From CAZNMF01 sp035547155 (GTDB lineage Bacteria; Acidobacteriota; Vicinamibacteria; Vicinamibacterales; SCN-69-37), in the NCBI GenBank assembly GCA_035547155.1, contig DASZVJ010000132.1:1-20061 (forward strand): DNA of 20,061 bases, in the 5' to 3' direction. Position numbers and translations under genes: made by a program. The notes under the pieces were generated by a model. The model was not told the origin of the DNA, did not search any database, and was given only the letters and a program-made list of their open reading frames with translations. Within the stretch, counting starts at the first letter, position 1, and each line of letters opens with the position of its first letter. This document shows positions 12,387 through 20,061 of the stretch, piece by piece.

Positions 12387-13640
12387 TCAGGCCTCCCGGA
12401 CCATGTCCGCCAGGCGTCCCAGCGCCGTTTCGACCGACGCGGCCGGCGGGCCGAACGAGAATCGGACGTAGCTCTGGAACCTGGAGCCGTGGCCCTTCCG
12501 CCGCTTGCCCGGGTTCACGTCGAAGAACTCGCCCGGCACGGTGATGACCTTCCGCTCGAGCGCCGCGCGAAAGAAGCGCATGCCGTCGTTCAGCGGCGGC
12601 GGCAGATAGCCGATGTTGCCCCACGCGTAGAACGTCCCGTCCGGCGCGCGATCGAGGCGCACGCCGATGCGCTCGAGGCCCGAGATCATCACGTCGCGCT
12701 TCGCCCGAAACGTCTCCTGGATCGCGCGCGTCTCCTGGACGACGTAGTCGTGCTCGAGCAGGCGGATCGCCGCGCGCTGCAGCGGCTTCGATCCGCCGCC
12801 GTCGAGGAACGAGCCCGCTGACGCGAGCGTGTCGATGACCGTGCGCGGGCCGACGGCCCACGTCACGCGCCATCCCGGATAGCGCCAGTTCTTCGTCAAG
12901 CCGTCGAACAGCACGACGGGATCGTGGTCCACGTCCTCGACATAGCGCGCGGCCGACGCCACCGGCAGCGCGCCCGGCCGGCTGCGATAGATGTAGTGCG
13001 AGTAGAACTCGTCGATGAGCAGCGTGCAGTCGAGCTCGCGCGCGGTGGCGACCCAGCGATCGAGCTCGTCGCCGTCGATCAGCTTGCCCGTCGGGTTGCA
13101 CGGATTCGAGAGCAGCAGCGCCGACAATCCGCGTCCAAGAATCTCGCGCCGCAGATCCTCGGGCGAGAACGCGTAGCCGTGCTCGCCCTCGAGCAGGATC
13201 GGGATCGCGGTGAACGCCTTGAAGATGTCGAGCAGCTCTTCGTACGCCGTGTAGTCCGGCAGGAAGTGGCCGAGGTTGATGTGACCGAGGCTCGCCGCCG
13301 CGCGCGTCAGCGCCGCGCGACCGCCGCCGGAGATGCAGACGTTCTCGGCGGTGTACTGCGACTTCATCCCGCGGCGATAGAGCCGGTTGTAGAGATCGGC
13401 GACGGCCGCGCGCAGCTCGTAGAGGCCGACGACGGGCGCGTATTCCTGGTCGTCGACGGCGATCTCGACGGCGTGCGTGCGCGCCGGCGCGCCGGGCAGC
13501 TCGCCCGTTTCGGGCTGGCCCTGGCCGAGATTGCACCACTCGGGGTCGTGGGGATCGAATCCACGCGCGACCGCTTCGGTCGTGACGTAGATGACGCCGG
13601 TGCGCGGCACCGGCCGGAAGCCGGGAATCGCGTCGCTCAT
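12387..13640 (-). CDS. PLP-dependent aminotransferase class I/II
   Basis: A 417-residue protein. ATG at 13640 is chosen because the conserved aminotransferase N-terminus (VIYVTTEAVARGFDP, WCNLGQGQPETGELPGAP) follows at once; the longer open frame has shadow composition. Fold type I motifs are all present: YAPVVGLYELRAAVADLYN, SNPCNPTGKL (N182), LLIDEFYSHY (D210, Y213), FDGLTKNWRYPGWR (K250 forms the Schiff base; R258) and YVRFSFG (R393 binds the substrate carboxylate). It should transfer amino groups between an amino acid and a 2-oxo acid in the cytoplasm. Substrate preference is not readable. No ribosome binding site is seen before the ATG. The upstream neighbour is divergent (MscS). Confidence 0.93.
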   Translation of the reverse strand: MSDAIPGFRPVPRTGVIYVTTEAVARGFDPHDPEWCNLGQGQPETGELPGAPARTHAVEIAVDDQEYAPVVGLYELRAAVADLYNRLYRRGMKSQYTAENVCISGGGRAALTRAAASLGHINLGHFLPDYTAYEELLDIFKAFTAIPILLEGEHGYAFSPEDLRREILGRGLSALLLSNPCNPTGKLIDGDELDRWVATARELDCTLLIDEFYSHYIYRSRPGALPVASAARYVEDVDHDPVVLFDGLTKNWRYPGWRVTWAVGPRTVIDTLASAGSFLDGGGSKPLQRAAIRLLEHDYVVQETRAIQETFRAKRDVMISGLERIGVRLDRAPDGTFYAWGNIGYLPPPLNDGMRFFRAALERKVITVPGEFFDVNPGKRRKGHGSRFQSYVRFSFGPPAASVETALGRLADMVREA

Positions 13641-13685
13641 GACGGTAGACGGTACCACGACGGCGTCGGCCGACGAGGGCGCGGT

Positions 13686-13715
13686 TTGACAACGCGTCGA
13701 TCCCGCCGCTACGGT
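13686..13715 (+). promoter_or_regulatory. Sigma-70-like promoter of the MscS gene
   Basis: A perfect TTGACA at 13686-13691, an 18-nt spacer and TACGGT (13710-13715). It is the best -35 in the window. It can drive the MscS channel gene, whose start is 200 nt downstream, and places transcription start at the ATG of the tiny ORF at 13722. Confidence 0.6.
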
Positions 13716-13721
13716 ACGAGC

Positions 13722-13817
13722 ATGTTCGTGCGCCGCGACGAGCTCGACCCCAGTGCGTCCGCGCGCGCTTCGCGCGATCGGCTCGCGTTCCGCAATCTCG
13801 GCCGCGGCGTCTTCTAG
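13722..13817 (+). CDS. Possible leaderless 31-residue leader ORF
   Basis: ATG at 13722 lies 6 nt after the -10 box, so it would be at or next to the mRNA 5' end. The 31 codons (start MFVRRDELDPSASARASR) end in TAG 97 nt before the channel start. It could be a leader peptide or merely chance; the protein is basic and without known relatives. Confidence 0.25.
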   Translation: MFVRRDELDPSASARASRDRLAFRNLGRGVF

Positions 13818-13914
13818 CACGCGTCTCACGCGTCCTCGTCGTCATTCGTCCTCGACAATCCGAACGGCCGTCGCGTTATCGCCACGCGGCCGTGTATTCC
13901 AGCGGAGATCTCCC

Positions 13915-15279
13915 GTGCGCGAGTTGTTGTCCGTCTCTTCCAGCCCGATGCTGGCCGCGGCCGCCGTCATCGTCGCCGTCGTGGCGGTGATCCACGCGGC
14001 CCTCCGATTCTGGATCCACCGGCGCCTGCGCGCCGCCGACGCCGCGGCGCGCGCCAGCGCCGCGACCGCTGCCGCGCGGCGATGGGCGTGGCGCGCCGTG
14101 CGCGAGCTGTCGGCGCCCGTCGCGGTGCTGCTCTGGATTCAGGGCCTCGTGCTCGCTGCGCGCGTGATGCTGCAGGACGCCGCGCAGCGGCCATTCGTGC
14201 CGACCGTGCACGTCGCGCTCGACTGGATCGACGGCCTCGCGATCATCGCCGTGCTCATGTGGCTGCTCGCGCGTGTCGGACGGCTCATCGACGCGTTCCT
14301 CGTGTCGATCGCCAAACGCACGGCGTCGACGTGGGACGATCTGATGCTGCCACTGGCGGGCAAAGCCGCGCGCACGGCGTTGCCCGTGCTCGCGCTGCTC
14401 CTCGGCGCGCCCGCCCTCGCGCCGGCGCCGCGGCTCGCGTCGATGCTCGCGCAGACCGCCAGCCTGCTGCTCGTCGGCGTCATCGCATTCCTGCTCTACC
14501 AGACCGTCGACACCGCGGCGGCGTTCATCCTGTCGCGCTATCGCATGGACGTTCAGGACAACCTGCAGGCGCGGGCCGTGCACACGCAGGTCATGGTGCT
14601 CAAGAAGGTCGCGCTGACGGTCATCACGATCTTCGCGGGCGCGTCGATGCTCATGGTCTTCGACGCGGCGCGGCAGTTCGGCGCGAGCATCCTCGCCTCG
14701 GCTGGCGTCGCCGGCATCATCGTCGGCCTGGCGGCGCAGCGCAGCATCGCGACGCTGCTCGCCGGCTTCCAGATCGCCTTGACGCAGCCGATCCGCGTCG
14801 ACGACGTGGTGATCGTCGAGAACGAATGGGGCCGCATCGAGGAGATCACGCTGACCTACGTCGTCGTGCGGATCTGGGATCTGCGGCGTCTCGTGCTGCC
14901 GATCACGTACTTCATCGAGCATCCGTTCCAGAACTGGACGCGCGTCTCGGCCGATCTGCTGGGGACGGTGTTCCTGCGCGTCGACTACACGGTGCCGCTC
15001 GAGGCGCTCCGCGCCGAGCTCACCCGCATCCTTACGGCGTCGAGGCTCTGGGACGGCAAGGTCAACGGACTCCAGGTGACCGACGCGGACGCGCGGACGA
15101 TGGAGGTGCGTGCGCTGGTGAGCGCGGCAGACGCGTCGCGCGCGTGGGACCTGCGCTGCGAGGTGCGCGAGAGGCTGATCGTCTTCCTGCAGGAGCGCTA
15201 TCCGGACGCGCTGCCGAAAGTGCGAGCCGCGGTCGACGCGAACGGCACGCGCGATGCCGCATGGGCCGGGACGCGATAA
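13915..15279 (+). CDS. MscS-family mechanosensitive channel
   Basis: A 454-residue inner-membrane protein. GTG at 13915 has GGAGA at 13904-13908. Five hydrophobic segments (about residues 12-34, 66-86, 106-127, 153-170, 175-206) precede the pore region. The pore helix is the typical Gly/Ala-rich ASILASAGVAGIIVGLAAQR (257-276), followed by SIATLLAGFQIALTQPIRVDDVV and the beta domain (EWGRIEEITLTYVVVRIWD). The sequence around PITYFIEHPFQNWTR marks the cytoplasmic vestibule. More helices than the three of MscS place it with the larger YnaI-like branch. It opens under membrane tension to release solutes on osmotic downshock. It is followed after 78 nt by the ThuA gene. Confidence 0.93.
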   Translation: MRELLSVSSSPMLAAAAVIVAVVAVIHAALRFWIHRRLRAADAAARASAATAAARRWAWRAVRELSAPVAVLLWIQGLVLAARVMLQDAAQRPFVPTVHVALDWIDGLAIIAVLMWLLARVGRLIDAFLVSIAKRTASTWDDLMLPLAGKAARTALPVLALLLGAPALAPAPRLASMLAQTASLLLVGVIAFLLYQTVDTAAAFILSRYRMDVQDNLQARAVHTQVMVLKKVALTVITIFAGASMLMVFDAARQFGASILASAGVAGIIVGLAAQRSIATLLAGFQIALTQPIRVDDVVIVENEWGRIEEITLTYVVVRIWDLRRLVLPITYFIEHPFQNWTRVSADLLGTVFLRVDYTVPLEALRAELTRILTASRLWDGKVNGLQVTDADARTMEVRALVSAADASRAWDLRCEVRERLIVFLQERYPDALPKVRAAVDANGTRDAAWAGTR

Positions 15280-15312
15280 GATCGGCGCGCTCTACAACTG
15301 CGCGCGGGCCGA

Positions 15313-15328
15313 CACGGACCTCTCCGTG
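15313..15328 (+). repeat. Small hairpin between MscS and ThuA genes
   Basis: CACGGA and TCCGTG pair (6 bp) around a CCTC loop in the 78-nt gap. It might modulate the downstream gene or be incidental. Confidence 0.3.
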
Positions 15329-15357
15329 CGCCACGGCGTGCGTCAGGAGAAGCGTGC

Positions 15358-16830
15358 ATGACTCGACATCGGACGTCTGCATTCGTCATCGGCGCGTGCA
15401 CGATCGCGATGACCGCCGGCGCCGTCCTCGGTCTTTCCGCCCGGCAGGCGGAATTCAGCCCGGACATGCTGCTGCGAGCGATCGCGCCGGCGTTCTTCAC
15501 CGCGGCCGACAGTGATGGCGACGGCGCCGTGACGCGCCAGGAGCTGCGAGCATCGCTCGAGCAGCTGCGGCGCCGCGCGGGAGGCACGGACACGGTCTCG
15601 ATCACGTCCGCGCAGCTGGGCTCCGCGATCAACACCGCGATTCTCGGCCAGTTGATGGCGCCGCCCGGGCCGCAGAACGAGACGCCGACGCCGGCGTCGC
15701 TGCGCGCGATGATGGCCGCGCTGCCGGCTCGCGCGCCCGCGACTCCTGCGCGGCCGCGCAAAGTACTCGTGCTCGGCAAAGCGGCGGGGTTCGTCCACTC
15801 GTCGATTCCGCTCGCGGCGAAGACGGTCGAGGCGCTCGGCACCAGGACGGGCGCGTGGACGACGACGATCACGTATTCCCCGGCCGACATCACGACCGCC
15901 AATCTGCAGCAGTACGACGCGATCTTTCTCGCGAGCACGACGGGATGCTTTCTCGATGAGCCCGGCGATCCGGCGGCGACCAATGCCCGCCGCGCGGCGC
16001 TGCTCGCGTTCGTGCGCGGCGGCAAAGGGCTGGCGGCCATCCACGCGGCGACGGATTCCTATCATTCGCCGTGCCCCAATGACGCGGCCGCGCCGGCGCC
16101 GGCACCTGCGGCCGCCGGTCGTAGCGGCGGGGGCGGGGGCGCGTTCGGCCTGGACGCGCTGCTCGCCGGGCCCATCACGAAACAGGCGGATGCCAACCAC
16201 GACGATCGGATTTCGGCCGCAGAGATGGCGGCGGTCGCCGACCACTGGTTCGACGTCATCGACACGCCGCGCACGGGCCGCGTGGACAAGGTCGCGTTCA
16301 GCATGAAGTTCGCGGCCGCGCTCGGCGTGCCGCCCTCCCCTGCGCCCAGCACCGCCGCCGCGCGCGGCACTGGACCGCAGCCCGTAGGCACCTGGCCGGA
16401 CTTCAATCAGCTGATCGGCGGATTCTTCAAGTTCCACTGGCTGTATCCGCAGGAGATCACGGTGAAGATCGACGATCCGTCGAGCCCGTTGACCGCGATG
16501 TTCCACGGCCGCGAGTTCGTGATCCACGACGAGACCTACACGTTCGCGCAGGATTCGTTCTCGCGGAAGCACGTGCACGTCCTGACGAGCATCGACTACG
16601 CGAAGATGAGCGCGGCCGACAAGGCGCAAGAGCCCGCAGCGACCGCGCGCACGGACGGCGACTACGCGCTGAGCTACATTCGCCGCGAGGGCCGGGGCCG
16701 CGTGTTCTACGAAGCGCACGGTCACGACGAGGCCATCTACGCGATGACGCCCATGCTCGAGCATCTGCTCGCCGGCATCCAGTACGCGATCGGCGATCTG
16801 AAGACCGACGACAGTCCGAGTGCGAAGTAG
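15358..16830 (+). CDS. Secreted ThuA-domain protein with EF-hand motifs
   Basis: A 490-residue protein. ATG at 15358 with AGGAGA at 15345-15350. A signal peptide or N-terminal anchor covers residues ~8-28. A canonical EF-hand loop D51-S-D53-G-D55-G-A-V-T59-R-Q-E62 precedes the ThuA part. The ThuA (glutamine-amidotransferase-like, trehalose-utilisation type) core starts at RKVLVLGKAAGFVHSSI (134-150) and runs to GGKGLAAIHAATDSYH (221-236). It is then interrupted by ~110 residues: a Pro/Ala/Gly linker and a second EF-hand loop D278-A-N280-H-D282-D-R-I-S286...E289. It resumes with WPDFNQLIGGFFKFHW (346-361) and DYALSYIRREGRGRVFYEAHGHDE. ThuA proteins are often tied to sugar catabolism but lack a defined reaction. 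The hands suggest Ca binding in the periplasm. Confidence 0.88.
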   Translation: MTRHRTSAFVIGACTIAMTAGAVLGLSARQAEFSPDMLLRAIAPAFFTAADSDGDGAVTRQELRASLEQLRRRAGGTDTVSITSAQLGSAINTAILGQLMAPPGPQNETPTPASLRAMMAALPARAPATPARPRKVLVLGKAAGFVHSSIPLAAKTVEALGTRTGAWTTTITYSPADITTANLQQYDAIFLASTTGCFLDEPGDPAATNARRAALLAFVRGGKGLAAIHAATDSYHSPCPNDAAAPAPAPAAAGRSGGGGGAFGLDALLAGPITKQADANHDDRISAAEMAAVADHWFDVIDTPRTGRVDKVAFSMKFAAALGVPPSPAPSTAAARGTGPQPVGTWPDFNQLIGGFFKFHWLYPQEITVKIDDPSSPLTAMFHGREFVIHDETYTFAQDSFSRKHVHVLTSIDYAKMSAADKAQEPAATARTDGDYALSYIRREGRGRVFYEAHGHDEAIYAMTPMLEHLLAGIQYAIGDLKTDDSPSAK

Positions 16831-16859
16831 ATCGGCGACGCGTGCGGGCGGCCACTGCC

Positions 16860-16953
16860 GGGGCGGCCACAAGGGCCGCCCCTACGACGAGCTACGGGCT
16901 ACGAGACACGGACGGGCGACGAAATCCGTAGGGGCCGCCCCCCGTGGCGGCCC
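16860..16953. repeat. Composite GC hairpin plus heptad element
   Basis: GGGGCGGCC (16860-16868) pairs with GGCCGCCCC (16874-16882). This is followed by heptads GAGCTAC, GGGCTAC, GAGACAC, GGACGGG (16889-16916), then by a second hairpin GGGCCGCC (16932-16939) with GGCGGCCC (16946-16953). GCCCCTACG at 16878-16886 is also the inverse of CGTAGGGGC at 16927-16935. The same hairpin-then-heptad order recurs at 20001-20061. It lies 30 nt after the ThuA stop and probably ends that transcript. Confidence 0.75.
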
Positions 16954-16980
16954 GGACCGCAGATCGCGACGGAACCGCCT

Positions 16981-17034
16981 CATGCCTTGATCTTCGACAC
17001 GTGATCGTCGTAACGTGTCGAAGTTCGAGGCATG
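16981..17034. promoter_or_regulatory. Operator-like interrupted palindrome before padR
   Basis: Two nested inverted repeats: CATGCCT (16981-16987) with AGGCATG (17028-17034), and TTCGACACG (16993-17001) with CGTGTCGAA (17014-17022), around a 12-nt centre. It ends 2 nt before the padR ATG and contains the GAGG ribosome binding site in its right arm. PadR proteins usually repress their own operon, so this is the likely operator; as RNA it could also hide the ribosome binding site. Confidence 0.6.
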
Positions 17035-17036
17035 CG

Positions 17037-17387
17037 ATGACCACGTCCGTCAAATCCGACATCCCGCAAGGCACGCTCGATCTGTTGATCCTCCGCGTCG
17101 CCGCGCTCGGCCCCATCCACGGCTATGCGATCGCGCAGCGGCTGCAGCAGGTCTCGCGCGACGTGCTGCAGGTCCAGCAAGGGTCGCTCTACCCCGCCTT
17201 GCATCGGCTCGAGCGGCGCGGGCTGCTCGTCGCCGAGTGGAAGCCGTCCGACACCGGCCGCGATGCCAAGTTCTATCGCCTGACGCCAAAGGGCCGCGCG
17301 CAGCTCAAGACGGAGACCGCGAGCTGGTCGCGCCTGACCGAGGCGATCGGCTTGGTCCTGCTCGATCCGAGCGGGGACGCGTCGTGA
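17037..17387 (+). CDS. PadR-family transcriptional regulator
   Basis: A 116-residue protein. ATG at 17037 with GAGG at 17027-17030. The winged-helix PadR core is complete: IPQGTLDLLILRVAALGPIHGYAI (9-32), QVQQGSLYPALHRLERRGLL (46-65) and RDAKFYRLTPKGRAQL (75-90), followed by a short C-terminal helix. This is the subfamily-2-like short PadR type found before ADOP permeases. It should bind as a dimer to the palindrome just upstream and control the permease. Its GTGA stop/start overlap with the next gene means translational coupling. The ligand is unknown. Confidence 0.95.
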   Translation: MTTSVKSDIPQGTLDLLILRVAALGPIHGYAIAQRLQQVSRDVLQVQQGSLYPALHRLERRGLLVAEWKPSDTGRDAKFYRLTPKGRAQLKTETASWSRLTEAIGLVLLDPSGDAS

Positions 17388-19996
17388 CCTGGCGGCGGCC
17401 GTTCCGTCGCCGCCGCGGACGCGATGCCGAATTGCAGGCCGAGCTTCGCGATCACGTGGAGCGGCTGGCCGCCGACTACGTTCGCGACGGCGCCGCTCCG
17501 GACGAGGCGCGCCGCCGGGCACGGCTGATGTTCGGCGGCGACGACGTCGCTGAGGCGTGTCGCGACGAGCGGCGTTTTCAGTGGATTGACGCGCTCGGCC
17601 GCGATCTACGACTGGCCGTCCGCAGCCTCCTCCGCGCCCCCACGTTCACCGCAATCGCGCTCGTCGTCCTGACGCTCGGCATCGGCGCGACGACGACGAT
17701 CTTTTCCGTCGTGGACGCCGTTGTCCTTCGCGCGCTGCCGTTTCCGAATGCCGATCGTCTCGTCGCCGTCAGCGAGATGCAAGGCGCGACCATCGGCAAC
17801 GTCGCGCCGCAGAATTTCCTCGATTGGACCGCGCAGCAGCGGGTCTTCGAGTCGCTGGCCGCTGTCGGCTATGGTGGCATCATTCTCAAGGGCGAGGGCA
17901 CAGCCGAGCCCGAGACGCTCGTCGGACAGACCGTCACCGCCAACTTCTTCGAGACGTTGAGGACGCCGCCACTGCTCGGCCGTCCGTTCACCGCGGACAA
18001 CGAGCGCGACGGCCATGCGCGAGTCGCGGTCATCAGCTATCGTCTTTGGCAGCGGCGATTCGGCGGTGCGCCGGACGTCATCGGCCGCCAGCTTCCGGGA
18101 CAACTCGGCGCGTTCGAGATCGTCGGCGTCATGCCGCCAGGCTTCGGCTATCCCGTCGGCGCGCGCGACGCGACCGACGTCTGGACGCCGCTCGTCATCC
18201 CCGCAAGCGATCGCGTCCGCGGGCACAGCTACGGCTACTACCTGCAGGTCATCGGCCGGCTGCGCGACGGTGTCACCATCGATGCCGCGCAGGCGCAGAT
18301 GGATCAACTCGCTGCGCGTCTGAAACAGGACGCGCCGAGCTGGTATCGCCCCCTCCGCGTGCAATCGCTGCACACATTCATCACCGGTCCAGCACGCACA
18401 TGGATGCTGTTGCTGCTCGGCGTGGTCATCTGCGTGCTGCTAGTCGCGTGCGTCAATCTCGCAACGCTGATGCTCGTGCGCGCGACGACGCGCAGTCACG
18501 AGCTCGGCATTCGATCGGCGCTTGGGGCATCGCGTTGGGATCTCGGACGCGCATTGCTCGTCGAGAGTCTCGTCTTGTCGCTGGCTGGTGCCGCGCTCGG
18601 CGTGCTGGCCGCGCGGATTGGCGTCGAGATCCTGCGCACCACGCTCCCCGCCGACGTGCCTCGCGTGGCGGCGATTGCCATCAACGGCCGCGTGCTCGCG
18701 ATGACGGTCGCCGTGGCGATCGCGACGGGACTCGCCGTTGGCCTTGCGCCGATCTGGCACTTCGCCCGCCGTATCTCGCCGTCGCTTCGCAATCGCGCCC
18801 GCGGCTACACCACGAATATCGAGCAACAGCGTCTGCGCTCCGCCTTCGTTGTCACCGAGATCGCGCTCGCCGTGATGCTGCTCGTCGGTGCCGGCCTGTT
18901 CCTCGCGAGCTTCGCGCGCGTGAGCCTCATCGACCTCGGCGTCGACACACGCGACGTGCTGACGGTTCGCGTGAGGCCGCTCGTCGGGGCGTGGAACGCA
19001 GAACACGCGCAGCGAGAAAATGGCGAGCTGCTGCTGTCGACCTTGAAGGACGTGCAAGACATTCCCGGCGTCGAGACGGCAGCGTTCGTCGCCGACGGAC
19101 TGCCCTTCCGAGGCGATCTGCGAACGGCGGATTTCTCGATTCCCGGGCGTACGCTGCCCGAGCGTCTGGCCGACATCGATCGGAACCAGATCTCGCCCGA
19201 CTACTTTCACGCCCTGCGCGTGCCGCTGCGGCGCGGCCGTCTCTTCACGGATGCCGATCGCCAGGGCGCCGAGCCCGTCGTCATCCTCAACGAGGAAGCC
19301 GCACGTATCTACTTTCCGAACGAGGATCCCATCGGCCAGATCGTGAGCTTCCAGGGCACGCGCCGCGTCGTCGGCATCGTCGGCAACATCCGACACGATG
19401 GGCCGGAGACGAACTGGCGGCGCGAGGGATTCGTGCCGATCGCGCAGAGCCCGACGATCGCGGCGACGCTCGTCCTTCGCACGTCGCGATCGATCGCGGA
19501 CGTCCTGCCGCCGATCAAGACGGCGATTCGCTCGCGGTTTCCTGATCTCGCGCTGCCGGACATCGAGATGCTCGGCGACTACGTGCGTCAGCTCACGGCA
19601 CAGCGGCGCGTGAACATGCTCCTGCTCGGGCTCTTCGGCGTGCTCGCGCTCGCGATCGCCGCGGTTGGCCTCTACGGCGTGATGGCCTACCTCGTCACGC
19701 AGCGCACGCCGGAGATCGGCATTCGCATGGCGCTGGGCGCGCAGGCGTCGGCGATCCTGCGCTCGGTGCTCGCACGGGCGCTGCGACAACTCGCTGTTGG
19801 CCTCGCGATCGGCCTTGCGGCGTCCTGGCTGCTCTCGACGCTGGTCAAGGACTTCCTCTTCCGCATCGAGCCGCACGACGTCCGCATTTACGCCGCGGCC
19901 GCGATCGTCCTGCTCCTCGCAGGCCTGTCCGCCGCACTGGTCCCCGCGCGCCGGGCGGCACGCGTCGATCCGCTGATTGCGTTGCGACTGGAATGA
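17384..19996 (+). CDS. ADOP permease (Acidobacterial duplicated orphan permease)
   Basis: An 870-residue inner-membrane protein. GTG at 17384 overlaps the padR stop (GTGA). Residues ~12-65 form the ADOP N-terminal prefix (RDAELQAELRDHVERLAADY, EARRRARLMFGG). Transmembrane 1 is near 88-113. A MacB-type periplasmic domain follows, then an FtsX core near 338-460 (VVICVLLVACVNLATLM, ELGIRSALGASRWDLGRALL). The duplicated half starts at 485 and has its own periplasmic domain. It ends with a second FtsX core at ~744-855 (GVLALAIAAVGLYGVMAYLV, EIGIRMALGAQ) and closes PARRAARVDPLIALRLE. This is eight helices overall, as two MacB-like units in one chain. No ATPase gene accompanies it, the hallmark of the family. 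The transported substrate is unknown. It ends just before the composite repeat. Confidence 0.95.
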   Translation: MTWRRPFRRRRGRDAELQAELRDHVERLAADYVRDGAAPDEARRRARLMFGGDDVAEACRDERRFQWIDALGRDLRLAVRSLLRAPTFTAIALVVLTLGIGATTTIFSVVDAVVLRALPFPNADRLVAVSEMQGATIGNVAPQNFLDWTAQQRVFESLAAVGYGGIILKGEGTAEPETLVGQTVTANFFETLRTPPLLGRPFTADNERDGHARVAVISYRLWQRRFGGAPDVIGRQLPGQLGAFEIVGVMPPGFGYPVGARDATDVWTPLVIPASDRVRGHSYGYYLQVIGRLRDGVTIDAAQAQMDQLAARLKQDAPSWYRPLRVQSLHTFITGPARTWMLLLLGVVICVLLVACVNLATLMLVRATTRSHELGIRSALGASRWDLGRALLVESLVLSLAGAALGVLAARIGVEILRTTLPADVPRVAAIAINGRVLAMTVAVAIATGLAVGLAPIWHFARRISPSLRNRARGYTTNIEQQRLRSAFVVTEIALAVMLLVGAGLFLASFARVSLIDLGVDTRDVLTVRVRPLVGAWNAEHAQRENGELLLSTLKDVQDIPGVETAAFVADGLPFRGDLRTADFSIPGRTLPERLADIDRNQISPDYFHALRVPLRRGRLFTDADRQGAEPVVILNEEAARIYFPNEDPIGQIVSFQGTRRVVGIVGNIRHDGPETNWRREGFVPIAQSPTIAATLVLRTSRSIADVLPPIKTAIRSRFPDLALPDIEMLGDYVRQLTAQRRVNMLLLGLFGVLALAIAAVGLYGVMAYLVTQRTPEIGIRMALGAQASAILRSVLARALRQLAVGLAIGLAASWLLSTLVKDFLFRIEPHDVRIYAAAAIVLLLAGLSAALVPARRAARVDPLIALRLE

Positions 19997-20000
19997 CATC

Positions 20001-20061
20001 GGGCGGCCCCAAGGGCCGCCCCTGCGCGGGCTACGGGCCACGGGCGACGGGCTACGGAATC
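20001..20061. repeat. Composite GC hairpin plus heptad array (cut by right edge)
   Basis: GGGCGGCCC (20001-20009) pairs with GGGCCGCCC (20013-20021) around CAA, directly after the ADOP stop. GGGCTAC, GGGCCAC, GGGCGAC, GGGCTAC then follow in exact 7-nt phase (20028-20055), and GGAATC reaches the window edge. The architecture equals the element at 16860, so both are members of one dispersed family. Confidence 0.8.

Noticed and set aside
12337..13845. 502-codon minus frame overlapping the aminotransferase
   Set aside because: It is an Arg-rich shadow in another frame; the PLP motifs are in the 12387-13640 frame.
14082..15515. Plus frame overlapping MscS
   Set aside because: It has the Arg/Ala composition typical of a frame-shifted shadow of a GC-rich gene.
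15343..16872. 509-codon minus frame opposite ThuA
   Set aside because: It is antisense, Arg-rich, and has no ribosome binding site or motif.
17015..17383. N-terminal extension of the ADOP permease
   Set aside because: It overlaps padR in another frame; the GTGA overlap and prefix domain fix the start at 17384.
18440..20041. 533-codon minus frame opposite the ADOP permease
   Set aside because: It is a charged low-complexity shadow; the permease frame has clear membrane segments and FtsX motifs.

Overview
The window is chromosomal DNA of a high-GC bacterium, most probably an Acidobacteriota member of the Vicinamibacteria type. The strongest pointer is the PadR regulator followed, with a 4-nt overlap, by an 870-residue duplicated ATPase-less permease (ADOP, a family named for Acidobacteria). 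Supporting this are several lineage-type conserved hypotheticals, a ThuA protein with EF-hands, and short-period repeat arrays in the gaps. No phage, insertion sequence, CRISPR array or rRNA was seen.

Layout. Positions 1-1557 (minus) hold a two-gene unit: a PD-(D/E)xK-like domain with a 117-residue histone-H1-like Lys/Ala/Pro tail, then a partial conserved protein that runs off the left edge and stays open through an octamer repeat. Divergent from it is arginase (1707-2630), apparently leaderless, then tRNA-Lys(UUU) and a small lipoprotein. A 707-nt gap without a convincing gene (3397-4103) contains a perfect 16-nt palindrome. Next come a lineage-type hypothetical (4104-4835), an orphan DUF433 gene, and a convergent ribbon-helix-helix/PIN toxin-antitoxin pair. 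The PIN toxin has lost one catalytic Asp, and the pair's -10 box lies inside an inverted repeat.

Positions 6272-8303 are a tightly coupled operon of two NIF3/DUF34-like paralogues, one with a Tat-type signal and lost metal ligands, plus a 101-residue conserved protein. A ROK sugar kinase is convergent to it. A diheme cytochrome c follows, then an EAL-HDOD protein preceded by a sigma-28-like promoter. On the minus strand are a 71-residue Arg-rich protein and a class I/II aminotransferase. The right part carries an MscS channel, a ThuA/EF-hand protein and the PadR-ADOP pair.

The most unusual material is non-coding. Dispersed 7-bp repeat arrays (GGGCTAC/GAACTAC-type), often joined to GC-rich hairpins, occupy the ends of at least four transcription units, and two of them (near 16860 and 20001) share the same hairpin-plus-heptad architecture. 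Other points of interest are the exported, ligand-poor NIF3 paralogue, the EF-hand insertion in the ThuA domain, and the PadR operator-like hairpin covering its own ribosome binding site. I did not find a clearly new multi-gene defence or biosynthetic system; the two-gene H1-tail cassette, the NIF3 trio and the composite repeats are the best candidates for something undescribed.
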